From Wolbachia endosymbiont of Ctenocephalides felis wCfeF (GTDB taxonomy: Bacteria; Pseudomonadota; Alphaproteobacteria; Rickettsiales; Anaplasmataceae), in assembly GCA_028571325.1 (NCBI GenBank), contig CP116767.1:1145150-1209149 (forward strand): 64,000 nucleotides of DNA. Reading direction: 5' to 3'. Positions 8,299 through 18,200 of the stretch are shown one piece after another. The position numbers and the translations under genes are program-made. The notes under the pieces are model-generated. The model searched no databases and had not been told where the DNA came from. It saw nothing but the letters and a program-made list of their open reading frames with translations. Numbering within the stretch: position 1 is the first letter of the stretch; every line of letters begins with the position of its first letter.

Positions 8299-9939
8299 AC
8301 CCCGCCAACAATGTTGCAAATTTTTCTTTTCTTCTCCACTATGTCCAGAAGAGTTTGGTAGCTCTTTTACACGAAATACCACATTTACGTCCTCAAGGTT
8401 AATTTCAATTCTCTTGACTAAAGTTCTGATAATATCACGTTTAGTTAGCCAGTCTGCGTTATCAAGGTTTGATCTAATATTGGAAGAAAAGTCTTCTAAA
8501 TTGGTTACAACCAAAGCTAATTCCTGTTTTAATTTCTTTTGATCGAATATCCTTTTCTTCTCCTCTTCAATTGTTTTTAAGCTTTGTTTCATTGCTTTAA
8601 TTCGTGGTTCAAATTCTTCTTGATTAATATATTCTTGAGCATAACTATCAATAAGTCTAGCAATACCACGTTTTAATTTCTTTTCTTGCTTCTCTAGTAA
8701 ATCGCTTTTTTGATCCCATGATGATTTTTTAAGCTCTGAAAGTCTACGCCTGTATTCTTCTAAAACCCTATTTGGATTTTTCAATAAATGCTTAACCTCT
8801 TCCCACACGGCTGTTTCTAATGCATCTGTACGAATGTGTTTATTATCACAAATTTTATTACCACCAAAACGGTAAGAATCTCTACCAATACAACGATAAT
8901 AAGCATAATGATCAATTTTTTCTCCTCGCTTATTTCTTACAGGACTTCCGTAATATGCATAACGACAACGCTTACATACGATTAAACCTTGTAGTAAATG
9001 TTTTGCTCCTCTTTCTCTTGTCCTTGCTATTTTTCTATTCTCAGCTAATTGTTCTTGAACTATATCAAATACATCTTCGTCCACTATATTTGGCACTTTA
9101 ACATAAATCCAATTTGCTTTTTCAACAGAATAGGTAGAGTAATTATCTTTCGGTTGTTCACAAGAATGTTTCTGTGGTCTGATATGTTGTAACTTTACAC
9201 CTACTTTTGTTTTACCAAAAGCCGCTTGTCCTTTGTAAGCAGGATTTTTTAACATACCCCAAATCACACTTCTATCCCAGCACTTTTTTCCTGTTCGTGT
9301 TATAATAGACATAGTGTTTAGCCGACGACACACTTCCCCAATACTTGTCCTTTCTCTTCCTACCCACAAAAATACTTTCCTAACAACATTAGCTTCTTCT
9401 TCGTTTATTTCAAATAAAGCTTGTCCTCCTCCCATATATTTATCTATATAACGATAACCATAAGGAGCTCCTCCCATTACGCTTACACAACCTTTATTAG
9501 CTGCGTAAATCTTTCCGCGACGACTTCGTTCCATAATTTTCGCTCGTTCATATTCTGCTATCATACCTTGCATTTGTAACAGTAACTGAGATTCTGGATT
9601 ATCGTTAATCTCATAATTTAAGAAAACCGTTTCTGCTCCTGCTTTCTCAAATTCTTCAAGTAATACCATTTGATATGCATATTTCCTAGATAAGCGATCA
9701 GGTGAATGAATGTAAATCCTATCAATTTTACCTTCTGTTACTTTATCACGTAATTTTTCTAGATCAGGACGGACTAAATTAGATCCACTGTAGCCATTAT
9801 CAATAAATTTATACTCACTTAATAATTTGTACCCATCCGTACTAATTTGCTTCTCTAAAGCTGCAACTTGACTTGCTATTGTATTTTCTTGTGCTTGTTT
9901 CCCTGAAGAAACTCTTGCATATAAACTCACTGTTACCAT
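8248..9939 (-). CDS. Large serine recombinase (element integrase)
   Basis: A 563-aa protein. The resolvase domain (residues 1-150) has the nucleophile context YARVSSGKQ (Ser11) and YIHSPDRLSRKYAYQ. A recombinase domain follows (about 165-270), then a zinc-ribbon domain with Cys pairs (VCKRCRYAYYG ... YRCIG) and a long coiled coil (about 400-500). Start ATG 9939 follows AGGAGG; an upstream frame extension to 9960 lacks a better site. The last 17 codons (8248-8298) lie outside the element: the frame runs through the attachment site into the intron RT gene read antisense, so the C-terminus is supplied by the host sequence. It should catalyse integration and, with a directionality factor, excision. 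Confidence 0.93.
   Translation of the reverse strand: MVTVSLYARVSSGKQAQENTIASQVAALEKQISTDGYKLLSEYKFIDNGYSGSNLVRPDLEKLRDKVTEGKIDRIYIHSPDRLSRKYAYQMVLLEEFEKAGAETVFLNYEINDNPESQLLLQMQGMIAEYERAKIMERSRRGKIYAANKGCVSVMGGAPYGYRYIDKYMGGGQALFEINEEEANVVRKVFLWVGRERTSIGEVCRRLNTMSIITRTGKKCWDRSVIWGMLKNPAYKGQAAFGKTKVGVKLQHIRPQKHSCEQPKDNYSTYSVEKANWIYVKVPNIVDEDVFDIVQEQLAENRKIARTRERGAKHLLQGLIVCKRCRYAYYGSPVRNKRGEKIDHYAYYRCIGRDSYRFGGNKICDNKHIRTDALETAVWEEVKHLLKNPNRVLEEYRRRLSELKKSSWDQKSDLLEKQEKKLKRGIARLIDSYAQEYINQEEFEPRIKAMKQSLKTIEEEKKRIFDQKKLKQELALVVTNLEDFSSNIRSNLDNADWLTKRDIIRTLVKRIEINLEDVNVVFRVKELPNSSGHSGEEKKNLQHCWRGNYTTLRGTCSCRIQSF
8299..8320 (+). repeat. Left attachment arm (22-bp inverted repeat)
   Basis: Starts ACCCCGCC and ends TTGCAAA; it is the exact reverse complement of 10231-10252. 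It marks the attL-side boundary of the serine-recombinase element. Confidence 0.85.
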
Positions 9940-10129
9940 TTGATCCTCCTTGAATCCCATTCTTATGTTTTAAATTTTTTTGGCTTACTTGCTTTGACAC
10001 GGCTTTTTCATAAGCATCTAACAAATACTTTTCTGCCAACCGGTTAGTTTCATAGCTACAGCTAATCCGTATAGCTAATCTCTTATTCCCCATGACCTTT
10101 CCTTGAAATAATATGTTCATATCATTCAT
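9842..10129 (-). CDS. Small ORF upstream of the serine recombinase
   Basis: A 95-aa frame whose first ~55 residues (GNKRLAIRISCSYETNRLA...) lie before the recombinase start and look like genuine coding sequence. The last ~35 overlap the recombinase gene in another frame and are of low complexity. It may be a short accessory gene translationally coupled to the recombinase, or a directionality-type factor; there is no recognisable domain. Confidence that it is a gene is modest. Confidence 0.35.
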   Translation of the reverse strand: MNDMNILFQGKVMGNKRLAIRISCSYETNRLAEKYLLDAYEKAVSKQVSQKNLKHKNGIQGGSNGNSEFICKSFFRETSTRKYNSKSSCSFREAN

Positions 10130-10230
10130 TGAAACTGATGGTTAATTGATTGTTGGCACTATAAATAAATGGCACTCTTGTTTTTGGACATAGAAGTTTT
10201 CGAGAAATGCTTTTCTCTAATTTTACGTTT

Positions 10231-10252
10231 TTTGCAACATTGTTGGCGGGGT
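10231..10252 (+). repeat. Right attachment arm (22-bp inverted repeat)
   Basis: Starts TTTGCAAC and ends GGCGGGGT, the exact reverse complement of 8299-8320. The adjacent base A10253 would be the dyad centre of the reconstituted attP. Confidence 0.85.
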
Positions 10253-10253
10253 A

Positions 10254-11092
10254 ACCTCTCCAATACTAGCTAATTTTACCTTAAATGGTCTTGAAAAACT
10301 ATTAGAAAGTCGATTTGGTAAATTTGGCAGTAAAAGAAGAAGTAAAATCAGAAGTGGAGTGAATGTAATTAGATACGCAGATGATTTCATTATTTCAGGA
10401 ATCACATGTGAAGTACTGGAAAATGAAGTAAAACCTCTAGTATCGTCCTTTCTTCATGAGAGAGGTCTTATCCTTTCCGAAGAGAAAACAAAGATTACAT
10501 CTATCACAACAGGATTTGATTTCCTTGGTTGTAATGTACGCCGATATAACAGGAAGTTAATCATCAAACCTTCGAAAGAAAGTATTAAGAGACTCCTTAA
10601 TAAAGCGCGCGCATTGATAAAAGCAAACATAGCAAACACTCAGGCCGTACTAATCAGGCTACTCAATTCCCTATTAAGGGGATGGGGAAATTACTATAGC
10701 CATGTGTGTGCGAAGAGAGCTTTTCACAAAATAGACCATGAAATTATGTGTGCTCTATGGAAATGGGCAAAGAAAAGACATCCTCGCAAAGGATTACGTT
10801 GGATAAAGAATCGTTACTTTAAGGTAATGAAACAACGCCAATGGGTCTTTGCTGCACCCATAACCAAGAAGAAACCAAAAGAGATACGGTATTTAGACTG
10901 CTTAGGCTGATTGATATACCTATCAGACGACATGTTAAAATCAGAGCGGATGCAAATCCTCTTGACTTTAAATGGAAAAAGTATTTTGATAAAAGAGTGA
11001 AGCGAACAAAAATGTTAGCAAACTCTTTTTCAAGAGAAGGTTCTCTACTGTTAGTGTCACCATCAAGAATGATGTTTTCCGAGGATTTATGA
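10254..11092 (+). pseudogene. Group II intron reverse transcriptase/maturase, 3' part with C-terminal frameshift
   Basis: Continues the RT from TSPILANF, through the catalytic YADD (VIRYADDFIISG) and the maturase X domain (LLRGWGNYYSHV, HEIMCALWKWAKKR). The frame stops at 10910. The expected C-terminal DNA-binding region (IPIRRHVKIRADANPL...) continues in another frame to 11092, so a one-base indel near 10895-10905 probably truncated the protein. After element excision the RT would be 455 aa, without the terminal domain. There is no start of its own. Confidence 0.75.
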
Positions 11093-11136
11093 CAGACAAG
11101 CCGGTTCGAAATAAGAAGGACTTAGATAAGGGGCTC

Positions 11137-11170
11137 AAGCGTAGTGTGGGGAAACCCGCATGCTGCGTTT
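11137..11170 (+). ncRNA. Group II intron domain V (Rpn intron)
   Basis: 34 nt folding into the canonical catalytic hairpin: an 8-bp lower stem containing the AGC triad, a two-nucleotide bulge (UG), a 6-bp upper stem and a GAAA tetraloop. All pairs are Watson-Crick or G-U. This argues that the ribozyme core is intact. Confidence 0.9.
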
Positions 11171-11211
11171 CTAAGGGAGGGAGTAGTAGTAATGCTGCTT
11201 CCTTACCTAAC

Positions 11212-11883
11212 CAGTTTACTAAGACCAAAGGCTTCGAAAAGCGTGCTCAATATTATGCTGCTAAAGCCTACTCAAGTCAAGCTGATCAAGGTGATGATTA
11301 TCATAATCTCAAGGAAATTATCTTTATTGCTGTTGCTGATTGTATTATTTTTCCAGATAAGGCTGAGTACAAATCTAATCATGTCATTTTAGATCAAAAT
11401 AGCTTTGAACATGACTTAAAGGATTTTTACTTCGTATTCATAGAACTACCAAAATTTACAAAGACAAAAGAAGACCAATTAGAAAATATAGTAGAAAAAT
11501 GGTGTTACTTTTTTCGCTATGCAGGAGAAACAAGGGAAGAGGATCTAGATAAGATAGTTGGTAGTGACGTAATAATAAAACGAGCTTATGAAGAGATGAA
11601 TAAGTTTAATTGGTCAGAAGAAGAGTTACTAGCATATGAACAAATGAAAAAACACATAATGGATGAGATTGCTGCTTTTGCTCAAAAATTTGATGAGGGT
11701 CTTAAAGTTGGTCAAGAAAAAGGTAGACAAGAAGGCATCCAAATCGGCCATCAAAAAGGTAAAATTGAAGGTAAAATTGAAGTGGCCAAAAACTCACTCA
11801 AGGCCGGTATCTCTATTGATGTTATAGCTCAAATTACCGGTCTCTCTCATTCTGAAATTTTACAACTCAGGGAAAAAACATAA
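11212..11883 (+). CDS. Rpn-family PD-(D/E)XK nuclease/transposase, exon 2
   Basis: Codons 83-305. It begins with the catalytic Gln (CAG) and continues FTKTKGFEKRAQYYAAKAYSSQ-type sequence, typical of the family. It ends with the usual Gly/Lys-rich helical tail (GRQEGIQIGHQKGKIEGK) and a terminal helix. It has no start of its own near the junction; an apparent ATG at 11089 is in the intron. Expression therefore needs intron splicing. Rpn proteins are RecA-independent recombination nucleases. Confidence 0.88.
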   Translation, partial: QFTKTKGFEKRAQYYAAKAYSSQADQGDDYHNLKEIIFIAVADCIIFPDKAEYKSNHVILDQNSFEHDLKDFYFVFIELPKFTKTKEDQLENIVEKWCYFFRYAGETREEDLDKIVGSDVIIKRAYEEMNKFNWSEEELLAYEQMKKHIMDEIAAFAQKFDEGLKVGQEKGRQEGIQIGHQKGKIEGKIEVAKNSLKAGISIDVIAQITGLSHSEILQLREKT

Positions 11884-12245
11884 ATACTACAACTTATTCA
11901 TTTTACTTTTCAACATTTATGAAAATCTTTCCTAAGTTAGACATACCCCTTAATTAAGAGTCTAATGAACTGTCTAAAACAGCTATAAAGATTGCACAAA
12001 GAATTATATAAATTACTATCATAACGTTACTCAAACTTCTATATCAAAGCTATGTACTGTAAGTTCAATATGGAAAACAGATTAACCACTTAGCATTATT
12101 ACCTGTAACATCTACTTCATTCATTTTAGTATTAAGACCATCAAACTTGATACTGGTTTCCCTAATTATTTTGGCTAATTTCGCTACTTTCACTTTAAAT
12201 TTTCCACTACTTGGCATTTTATAGCTGCATCTCTTATATTATAAC
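11884..12245. other. Intergenic gap without a supported gene
   Basis: 362 bp of AT-rich sequence between the convergent Rpn and cifB genes. Stops are frequent in all frames. I see no convincing terminator, tRNA or repeat. Confidence 0.6.
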
Positions 12246-15200
12246 CTACCTATTGATATTATCTCCAAGCTTGGTTACTCCTATCTCAGAAAGACAAGTT
12301 GATACTTTATCCTTTGGCAAGACATTTGTACAAAAGCACTTCTTGCACTTTTCTAAAACATTATCTAACCCAACATTACCACTAAATTCAACTCCTCTTT
12401 CCAAGCTTGCTATTATTTCTGGATATGCATCTTTAAGTTCAACATGTATTCTAGCTTGTTCTTTTGATTCTAGGTTTCTTATTTTATCTTCTACAAATGA
12501 ATTAAATTTTTTAAGAGCAAGTTCAACTGCAACTCTGCTGCTTGGCACAACTTCTACTCCTTTACTCATTAAACCTTGATAGCGCCTACTTGGAGTATTA
12601 TCTAATGCATCGGCAACACAACTCGCAAGAGCAATATTTTGATTATTTAGGAATTTATTCCAACCAACAGATGATGTACTTTGTGGTATGTTTTTATTAT
12701 CACTTTTTACATTATTCTTGTCTGCGATGTTGTATTGAGAGGGTAATGCAGGAATTATAGAGAAAGTGCTGGCTGCTAATTTCTTTGCCCAAGAAATACA
12801 ATTATTTATCCATGAAGATGGTCTTGCCCCACTACTTGCTGCTATCTTAGGTTGATTACTTAAATCTATAGCAAGAGGTTTTTGTGATAAGTAATTATGA
12901 TGACGATTGTGATCCCCATGATGATGACGGCGGTTGCGTTTTACAGATTTTCCTCCTTTTTTATTGAGTTCTTCATCTAAATAATCCACAATATTGCTGT
13001 GGCCTTTATTTCTAGCAATATCTAGCGGTGTTTTACCATCCTTACCCTTAGCACTAATATCTGCTCCCTTATTTACAAGATACTCTGCTACATCCAGATG
13101 GCCACTCCAAGAAGCCCAGTACAGAGGTGTACATCCATCTTTATCTTTTATATTAGCATCAACTTTCTTTTCGTCTATAAAATATTTTACCACATCTAGC
13201 TTACCATTGTAAGCAGCATAGTGCAGGGGAACTCTATCACTATTATCTTTAATCTCTAAACTATTTTTTGCATCTACTACAAGATATTTTACTATATCCA
13301 AATTACCGCCATAAGCAGCAAAATGCATAACAGTCTCACCATTACTATACTTAGCATCTAAGCTAGCTTCTTGATTTATAAGACCTTTAACTTCATTGAG
13401 ATCACCGTACTTTGCTGCAATAAGCAATCCTTGACCTAGCTGCGCTCGTTTTAAATATCCTACAACATCGTCATGTTTTCGATCAGTAGCAGCATCCAGC
13501 GATGTCTCACCACCTTTGTTCTGAGCATTAATATCAGCTCCCTTTTCTATAAGGTACTGTACTACACTTAAGTGACCATTCCAAGAAGCACAGTATAGTG
13601 GTGTTCGACCATATCTGTCAACATCATCAATGCTCATTCCCTTACTGAAAAAAAATTCTATGATGTTTGTATTATTACTTTCAGCAGCAACATGTATAGG
13701 CTTTCTACCAAATACATTCTCAGCGTTAATATTAGCACCCTTTTTTATTAAAGAATCAGCAACATCTACCCGACCTTCCCATGCAGCTAGGTGTAGTTGT
13801 GTCCAACCATTTTCATCTATACTATTAATATCTTCTCCAAAATAACTATCCACAGAAACATTAGAAAGAGGAAGTGCCCTTATTCTTCCATTCAAAATTG
13901 TACCTGTATTCAATTCACAATCTTCAATCCTCCACTCACCTTGTATAATCTTACCACCTGGAATCCAACTAAATACACTTCTTCTCTCTTGATCATATTT
14001 ACCATAATCAGCAGCATACAAATACTCATTATGCTCAACATTCTTTATATCACATTTATCACCGCTGAGCTCAATCTTCCACACACCTTGTGTAACCCAC
14101 CCACCTGGAACCCAAGTAAATACACTTCTTCTATTGCTGTCATAATTGAAGTAATTGTTAGCAGCATATAAATATTGATTTAATTCAACATTTACTATAT
14201 TAAAGTTGTCACCATCACGCTGAATCTTCCACTTAAATTTATTATTTAATTCATCATTCGGAATCCAAGTAAACACCCTTGTTCTGTTCTTATCATAATT
14301 AAAATAACTATTAGCAGCATACAAATATTCACCTTGATAAATATTCTTAATACATACTTTTGACAAAAATATTGCATTTCTTAATGATTCTGGCAATTTG
14401 CCTTTTAGCTTTTCAAGATCAGATCTTTTTTCTGAATCAAGATTAGCATAGTTATCAGAGTTCATTATTTCTTTAATAGAGTAAGATAGCTTAAATATTC
14501 CACTATTATTTAAATCGTTATTTCTCTGCATTATGTTAAACACAGCCACATAACCTGATATACGCTGACCAATGTCATTATGACTTCCTATGCAAGTTAA
14601 TATTTCTTTTGTATCTACCTTTCCATATACATCATTCACAACTTCTTTAGTTAGTTCATCAAATAACTTTTTATCAAAATTATAAATCTTATTAGCAAGT
14701 TTAATATTCAAAGCTTTATAAGAATTCAACATGCTTTTCTCCAACTCTTTCTTTGCTACACCTTTTATTGAATATCTTAGCTTCTCTACAAAAAACTCTG
14801 CCCATCTTTTTACGTTAGGTGCAGTATCTGGTTTACTGATAATTTTCTTCTTTACACTCCTAGCTACTTTTATCATCTTATATGGATCATCATTTTCAAC
14901 CTCAATACTCGAATTCTTATCAAGGAAGAATTTAACCATATCTAAATCACCATTGTAAGCCGCTATACGTAAAGGTGTTCTACCGTTGCTATCTTTAGAA
15001 TCAGTATCAGCACCTTTATTAACAAGAAACTTAGCTATATTTAATTTACCTTCCTGAACAGCTAAGTGCAGAGAATGGATGTTTTGATCTTTAACACTAA
15101 AATACTTTCTATCAAAAAGAGTTTCTACTATGTCCAACCTACCGGCTTGAATAGCAACATACAAAAGTGTTGATTTATCCTTATTTTTAACATCAATATT

Positions 15201-18200
15201 CCCAATTTTTTTAATTAAATCTTCAGCTTTACTAATATCGTTTTGCACTGTTGCATTAAATACCTGCTCTTTTAATAAACTTACTTTCTTCTTATTAAAA
15301 CTCACTATTACACTTTCTGGATTACAAGTAAAACCTATGCATCTTACATTAGAAACCATTGTATCATTAAAAGCAAATTTCATCTCTCTTGCTGGTTGAT
15401 AAGTTTTCCAATCTTCTACTTTTGCTAAGGTATTATTCCTATTTAATAACACTAAACTATTATCAGCAATCACCATATCAAAATCCAATATAGATTTATC
15501 TCTAAAAGAGATTAAACCAACATCATTCTTGTCAATAGGTTTATTATGATAAATCTGTAACCCTTGTTCACCTGGCTGGTAATACCTAAAGAAATTAGGA
15601 TTCATCTCTACATGCTTAAGCTTTAAGTTTATACTATCAATTTTATAAATCTGATTGTTTATTTGTAACACAATTCTTTGATGTTTTGGACTTTTTAAGT
15701 AATCAACTAAACCGATAGATAAAAACCATTCAGTACCTTTGCTGTCAAGTATTGTAACACCTTTTATCTCTAAGCTATCCTCTGTAAGGTCAGAGATTGA
15801 CTTGTTATAACATTCGTTTCTATAAACCCTTTCACCTTCTTGTATGCTTATACTATCAACATCTGTCACACTTAACTTACAGAAGTCAATGATACTGTAA
15901 GGTATAGGTGCTGCTTTGTTTTTTATTTTCAGATTGAGCCTTACCGGCGACGATGAATTTTTGCTATTTAATGTATCTGGTAGTTTGATAATATACTGGT
16001 GTTGCCCTTTCTCTCCCTCTACCGTAATGTCTTGATAGTAATTACATAGCATCATATAATCATCATAATTATAATTACCTCCATTATTACGGTATTTTTG
16101 ATAACTACTTGTAACATCAGAATTATTATAGCTAAAATCAACAACTACCTGATCTGAGTACATGCCAGCAATTATCACTTTTTCACTAGGTGTTCCCATG
16201 TGATTTTTAACGACTTCTATTTGAGATACTGGTATGTCAAAATTATTGTTGTTAGCAATATCTTTTGCAAGTTGATAAGTATTAGGCAATTCTTGATCTA
16301 GAATACCTGCTTGTATGAATGCTTTTAACTTTTTTTCGCTATTTTGTACTACCTCTCCACTAATACCATTTCCTGAATTTTTCAATTTTTGATATCTCAT
16401 ATCTTCTACTGTATCAGACAAAGACTTATCTTGTATTGCAACAGATTCTGTTATTCCATCGCAACTCACTTCAATTGATAGATTGTTAAGATCATCAATT
16501 TTAGTACTTGAAACAACACTTTGCATATCATCAGTTAAAAGATCTAAGTTATAGCCACTTTCCTCTATATTTTCATTTATCCTCCACTGTGTAATATTAG
16601 CAACTTGAACCCTTATTACGTCAATATTTCCTTTTACTTTTCCTGTATCGCCTAAGCCACTTACTATCCTAGCAGTATCACTATTTTCATTAACAACAAA
16701 TATCGTTTGCTTCAATCCTCTATGGTGCACATTTTCTTTGTTGACCACTCTAACCTCATAATCTTTGTCTGTACAGTTAAATGAATTTTGCCAAATTTCT
16801 GCGTTTTTTACATTAATTAAAGTCGTCTTGCAGTTAGTAGTAATATTTTGCCTATTGTCAGAATTAGATACGTAGTTATATGTGTTAACCAATCTTATGT
16901 TATTGCTATTACCATAACTTATAATTCCATTACCTAAATCAGCCACAACATCATTGGCCTTAACATTCATTACTAGAGTATTTTCTTTTCCTGGTCCACC
17001 TTCAAGAGTACCAGACGTATAGTCATTAATAATAAAAATAGTTTCATTATTTTTTGAGCCAACATAACGTATATTACTACCCTCTGGAATATGCATTACT
17101 GCTGGATAATTTGCTGCTGCTGTTAATGTTTTAGGTCCTGAAATATATAATACTGATCCTCTAGGAAATGTTTGCTTTTTTGTATTACTATGCTCTTTTC
17201 TTGTTGGACTAGTAAAAATAAAAGGTTCACCTGAGAGAGTAAAGCTCTCTTGACAATTTTTATAGGTTTTGCCAGTATTGCAAGGCATATATACCTTATC
17301 CAAAACGTAGGGCCGGAATATACGTTGTTCATTAATTATGCCACTACATTGATGTTGTGGTATTAAATGTCCTGATGGGGCCATTACGACTCTCAGCCCG
17401 CTATTGTACTCGTCTTGAGTTATATGGGGAAGATACTTTGCCTCTTTACTAATCAAATAAACTTTTTTCTTTTCTTGTTTTGCAAGAAACTCTTCATATT
17501 TTTTAGTACTCTTAAATCTTGTAGCGCCTATGTCATCCAGCTGATAAAATTCTAAGTCGAGAGGTCTAGATATATTTAATGAAGATAAATCATCTTTTAC
17601 ATTAGAAGTCGTATTAACCTTATTGAAAGAGATACTCTCATATCTTTTTTCTAATCCACATACCCACTGATCCTGGCAACCGATCCCTCTTCCCATACAT
17701 GCAAGTTTTTTTTCAACGGTTTGAATGATCTCACTATATTTTTCTTCAATGCTAGTAACATACTGCACAACTGCAGCTATATTAGGATCAGAATTAAGGT
17801 AATTTATGGCATTGCTTTTCACAGTGTTTAAATAACTCTTTTTCCTTATATAGTCTTCGTATATTGCTTTTTCGTAATTTGAAAAAAATATTTTAGTACG
17901 ATCGATATTAGATATGGGAATTTGTGCTGCTATTGCTTGCGCTTCCATTGTTCTACCGTATAAGGATTGATGCAATGAAAACACAATATCAGGAACCATA
18001 GTAAATACTGACATCCTACCTAAAACTTTTCCTGCAACAGATAACCCCCTTAAAATCTTAGTAGTAGCACTTACACTTTTTATCGTAAAACTAACCCCTG
18101 CACTTATAGGCCTTATGCTCATGCTTGCTAGTTTTATACCACTACTAGCTGTCCAATAATAATTTAATGGATGATTATTACCTTGAGCTATTTCGTTTAT

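Larger units (their letters stand above)
8299..10253 (-). mobile_element. 1955-bp integrative element carrying a large serine recombinase
   Basis: The element interrupts the intron-encoded RT. A 3-bp core ACC is found at both junctions (8299-8301 and 10254-10256). A perfect 22-bp inverted repeat lies at the ends (8299-8320 and 10231-10252). Excision leaves one ACC and restores the RT frame. Joining the two ends gives a predicted attP of two perfect 22-bp arms around a single central A, the dyad geometry expected of a serine-integrase site. Cargo is only the recombinase and possibly one small upstream ORF. The inverse arrangement of integrase and host gene reading direction is simply insertion orientation. 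Confidence 0.85.
6952..11211 (+). mobile_element. Group II intron inserted in the Rpn gene (itself interrupted)
   Basis: The 5' end is GTGCG (6952-6956), matching the GUGYG consensus. The 3' end is ...CCTAAC, with the expected terminal A-pyrimidine (11210-11211). Domain V is at 11137-11170. A domain VI hairpin follows, with a candidate branch-point A at 11205, seven bases from the end. An ORF for a reverse transcriptase/maturase begins at 7588. Present length is 4260 bp; removing the 1955-bp recombinase element gives 2305 bp, normal for an ORF-containing group II intron. About 640 bp before the ORF hold the structured RNA domains I-III rather than genes. The exon junction is in frame. Confidence 0.9.

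Noticed and set aside
12211-12579. 122-aa plus-strand frame over the 3' end of cifB
   Set aside because: Antisense shadow of the latrotoxin-like domain; composition (Ser/Leu/Thr) is typical of shadows in this AT-rich genome.
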